From Alistipes sp. (GTDB lineage Bacteria; Bacteroidota; Bacteroidia; Bacteroidales; Rikenellaceae): DNA of 6,100 nt. Location of the stretch: the NCBI GenBank assembly GCA_017384185.1, contig JAFNUH010000079.1, forward strand, positions 1-6,100, given 5' to 3'. This document shows, piece after piece, positions 5,596-6,100 of this stretch. The notes under the pieces are model-generated. The model did no database searches, was not told the origin of the DNA, and saw only the letters and a program-made list of their open reading frames with translations. The position numbers and the translations under genes are program-made. The first letter of the stretch is position 1. Each line of letters opens with the position of its first letter.

Positions 5596-5991
5596 TTATA
5601 GCTCACGAAAATCGACAATGCCATTCATCACGGCATAGATTGTCTGGCGACCGATAGATTTCGAGCCAATCTTCTCGCTGATGTTGCGACGGTGGAAGAT
5701 GACCGTCGGGGTCGATATGTTGAGTTTGTCGGCTATCTCCTTGTTGATGTACCCCTTGACAATAAGTGCCAGCACATCCTTCTCACGCTGTGAGAGTAGT
5801 TCGCTCTCCTCCTTATCGACGTGGGGAGTCATACCGTGTGCCGAGTGCGCTGTGTTGTGCATCATCAGGAATGCCTTGAGAAGTTCTCGCTCGGGACGGC
5901 GTATATCTACCGTGCGAAAACCCTCTGCCACACTCTGCTCGCCCTCCGTTAGAACGATGCAACGGCGCTGCTGGGGCGCAAAGAAGGGCAT
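5596..5991 (-). CDS. Short LuxR-type helix-turn-helix regulator, possibly N-truncated
   Basis: A 131-residue protein whose C-terminal half (66-131) is a clear LuxR/GerE DNA-binding domain: LSQREKDVLALIVKG, then NKEIADKLNIS as the first helices, TPTVIFHRRNISEKIG as the recognition helix region, ending TIYAVMNGI. The first 65 residues (with CIVLTEGEQ and RRPERELLKAFL) have no recognisable phospho-acceptor Asp. From memory, Bacteroidota have orphan LuxR regulators of roughly 200 residues with a degenerate receiver domain ahead of such an HTH; this protein matches only their C-terminal part. The only in-frame ATG after the upstream stop (TAA, 6018-6016) is at 5991. A +1 frame upstream (from ATG 6026) encodes LIINHPRL, which could be the preceding piece of the domain, so a frameshift is possible. 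It converges with the glycosidase gene with four bases between the stops and no terminator hairpin. Targets are unknown. Confidence 0.8.
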   Translation of the reverse strand: MPFFAPQQRRCIVLTEGEQSVAEGFRTVDIRRPERELLKAFLMMHNTAHSAHGMTPHVDKEESELLSQREKDVLALIVKGYINKEIADKLNISTPTVIFHRRNISEKIGSKSIGRQTIYAVMNGIVDFREL

Positions 5992-6100
5992 ATTCTCGGC
6001 GAGAGTCTCGGATGATTAATTATAAGCATAAAATGTCATAAAAATATAATTTTTGTCATCAGTTTGAATGATATATCTGCATTTTTTTGAGATAATGTCG
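5992..6100. other. AT-rich region upstream of the LuxR-type gene
   Basis: About 109 bases to the right edge with clearly lower GC than the neighbouring genes. No frame across it looks like coding sequence, apart from the short LIINHPRL stretch noted for the regulator. Minus-strand TATATTTT near 6040-6047 is a one-mismatch -7 element without a matching -33. It could be the regulator's promoter region or a decayed 5' end. Confidence 0.35.

Overview
The window looks like chromosomal DNA of a gut-type member of the Bacteroidales. The evidence is promoter elements of the Bacteroidota type (TAnnTTTG with an upstream TTTG/TTG), a Ser-type sulfatase lipoprotein next to an anaerobic sulfatase-maturating radical SAM enzyme, few Shine-Dalgarno sequences, and protein motifs typical of that group. 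Genus is not certain; Alistipes or a relative is a guess from overall flavour only. No mobile element, tRNA, rRNA or CRISPR array is visible.

Layout. (1) 1-755, minus strand: the 5' part of pheA (prephenate dehydratase with an ACT domain), running off the left edge. (2) 756-1016, between anSME and pheA: a complete pheA control region on the minus strand. It holds a promoter (943-974), a 22-codon leader peptide rich in Phe and Tyr (828-896), and mutually exclusive RNA hairpins. The last is an intrinsic terminator (768-802) just before the pheA start codon. This is a textbook layout for ribosome-mediated transcription attenuation and is the most notable thing in the window. (3) 1017-4487, minus strand: a three-gene operon transcribed as lipoprotein nitroreductase, then sulfatase lipoprotein, then sulfatase-maturating enzyme (anSME), with 20- and 4-bp gaps. 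(4) 4488-4613: a 126-bp divergent promoter region with a likely -7 element on each strand and a repeated TTTTGGG(G)AAAA motif. (5) 4614-5591, plus strand: a secreted five-bladed beta-propeller protein resembling GH43 glycosidases. (6) 5596-5991, minus strand: a short LuxR-type DNA-binding protein, convergent with the glycosidase gene at a 4-bp gap. It is possibly the frameshifted remnant of a longer regulator. (7) 5992-6100: AT-rich sequence with no confident gene.

How the parts fit. The sulfatase is exported and needs its active-site Ser83 converted to formylglycine. The enzyme that does this is encoded directly downstream and acts in the cytoplasm before export. With the divergent secreted glycosidase, the locus looks like a small set for taking apart a sulfated host or dietary glycan, without a visible SusC/SusD pair in this window. 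The pheA unit is unrelated biosynthesis. Its leader appears to read the charging of both tRNA-Phe and tRNA-Tyr, which would suit an operon serving both amino acids, although the genes after pheA lie outside the window.
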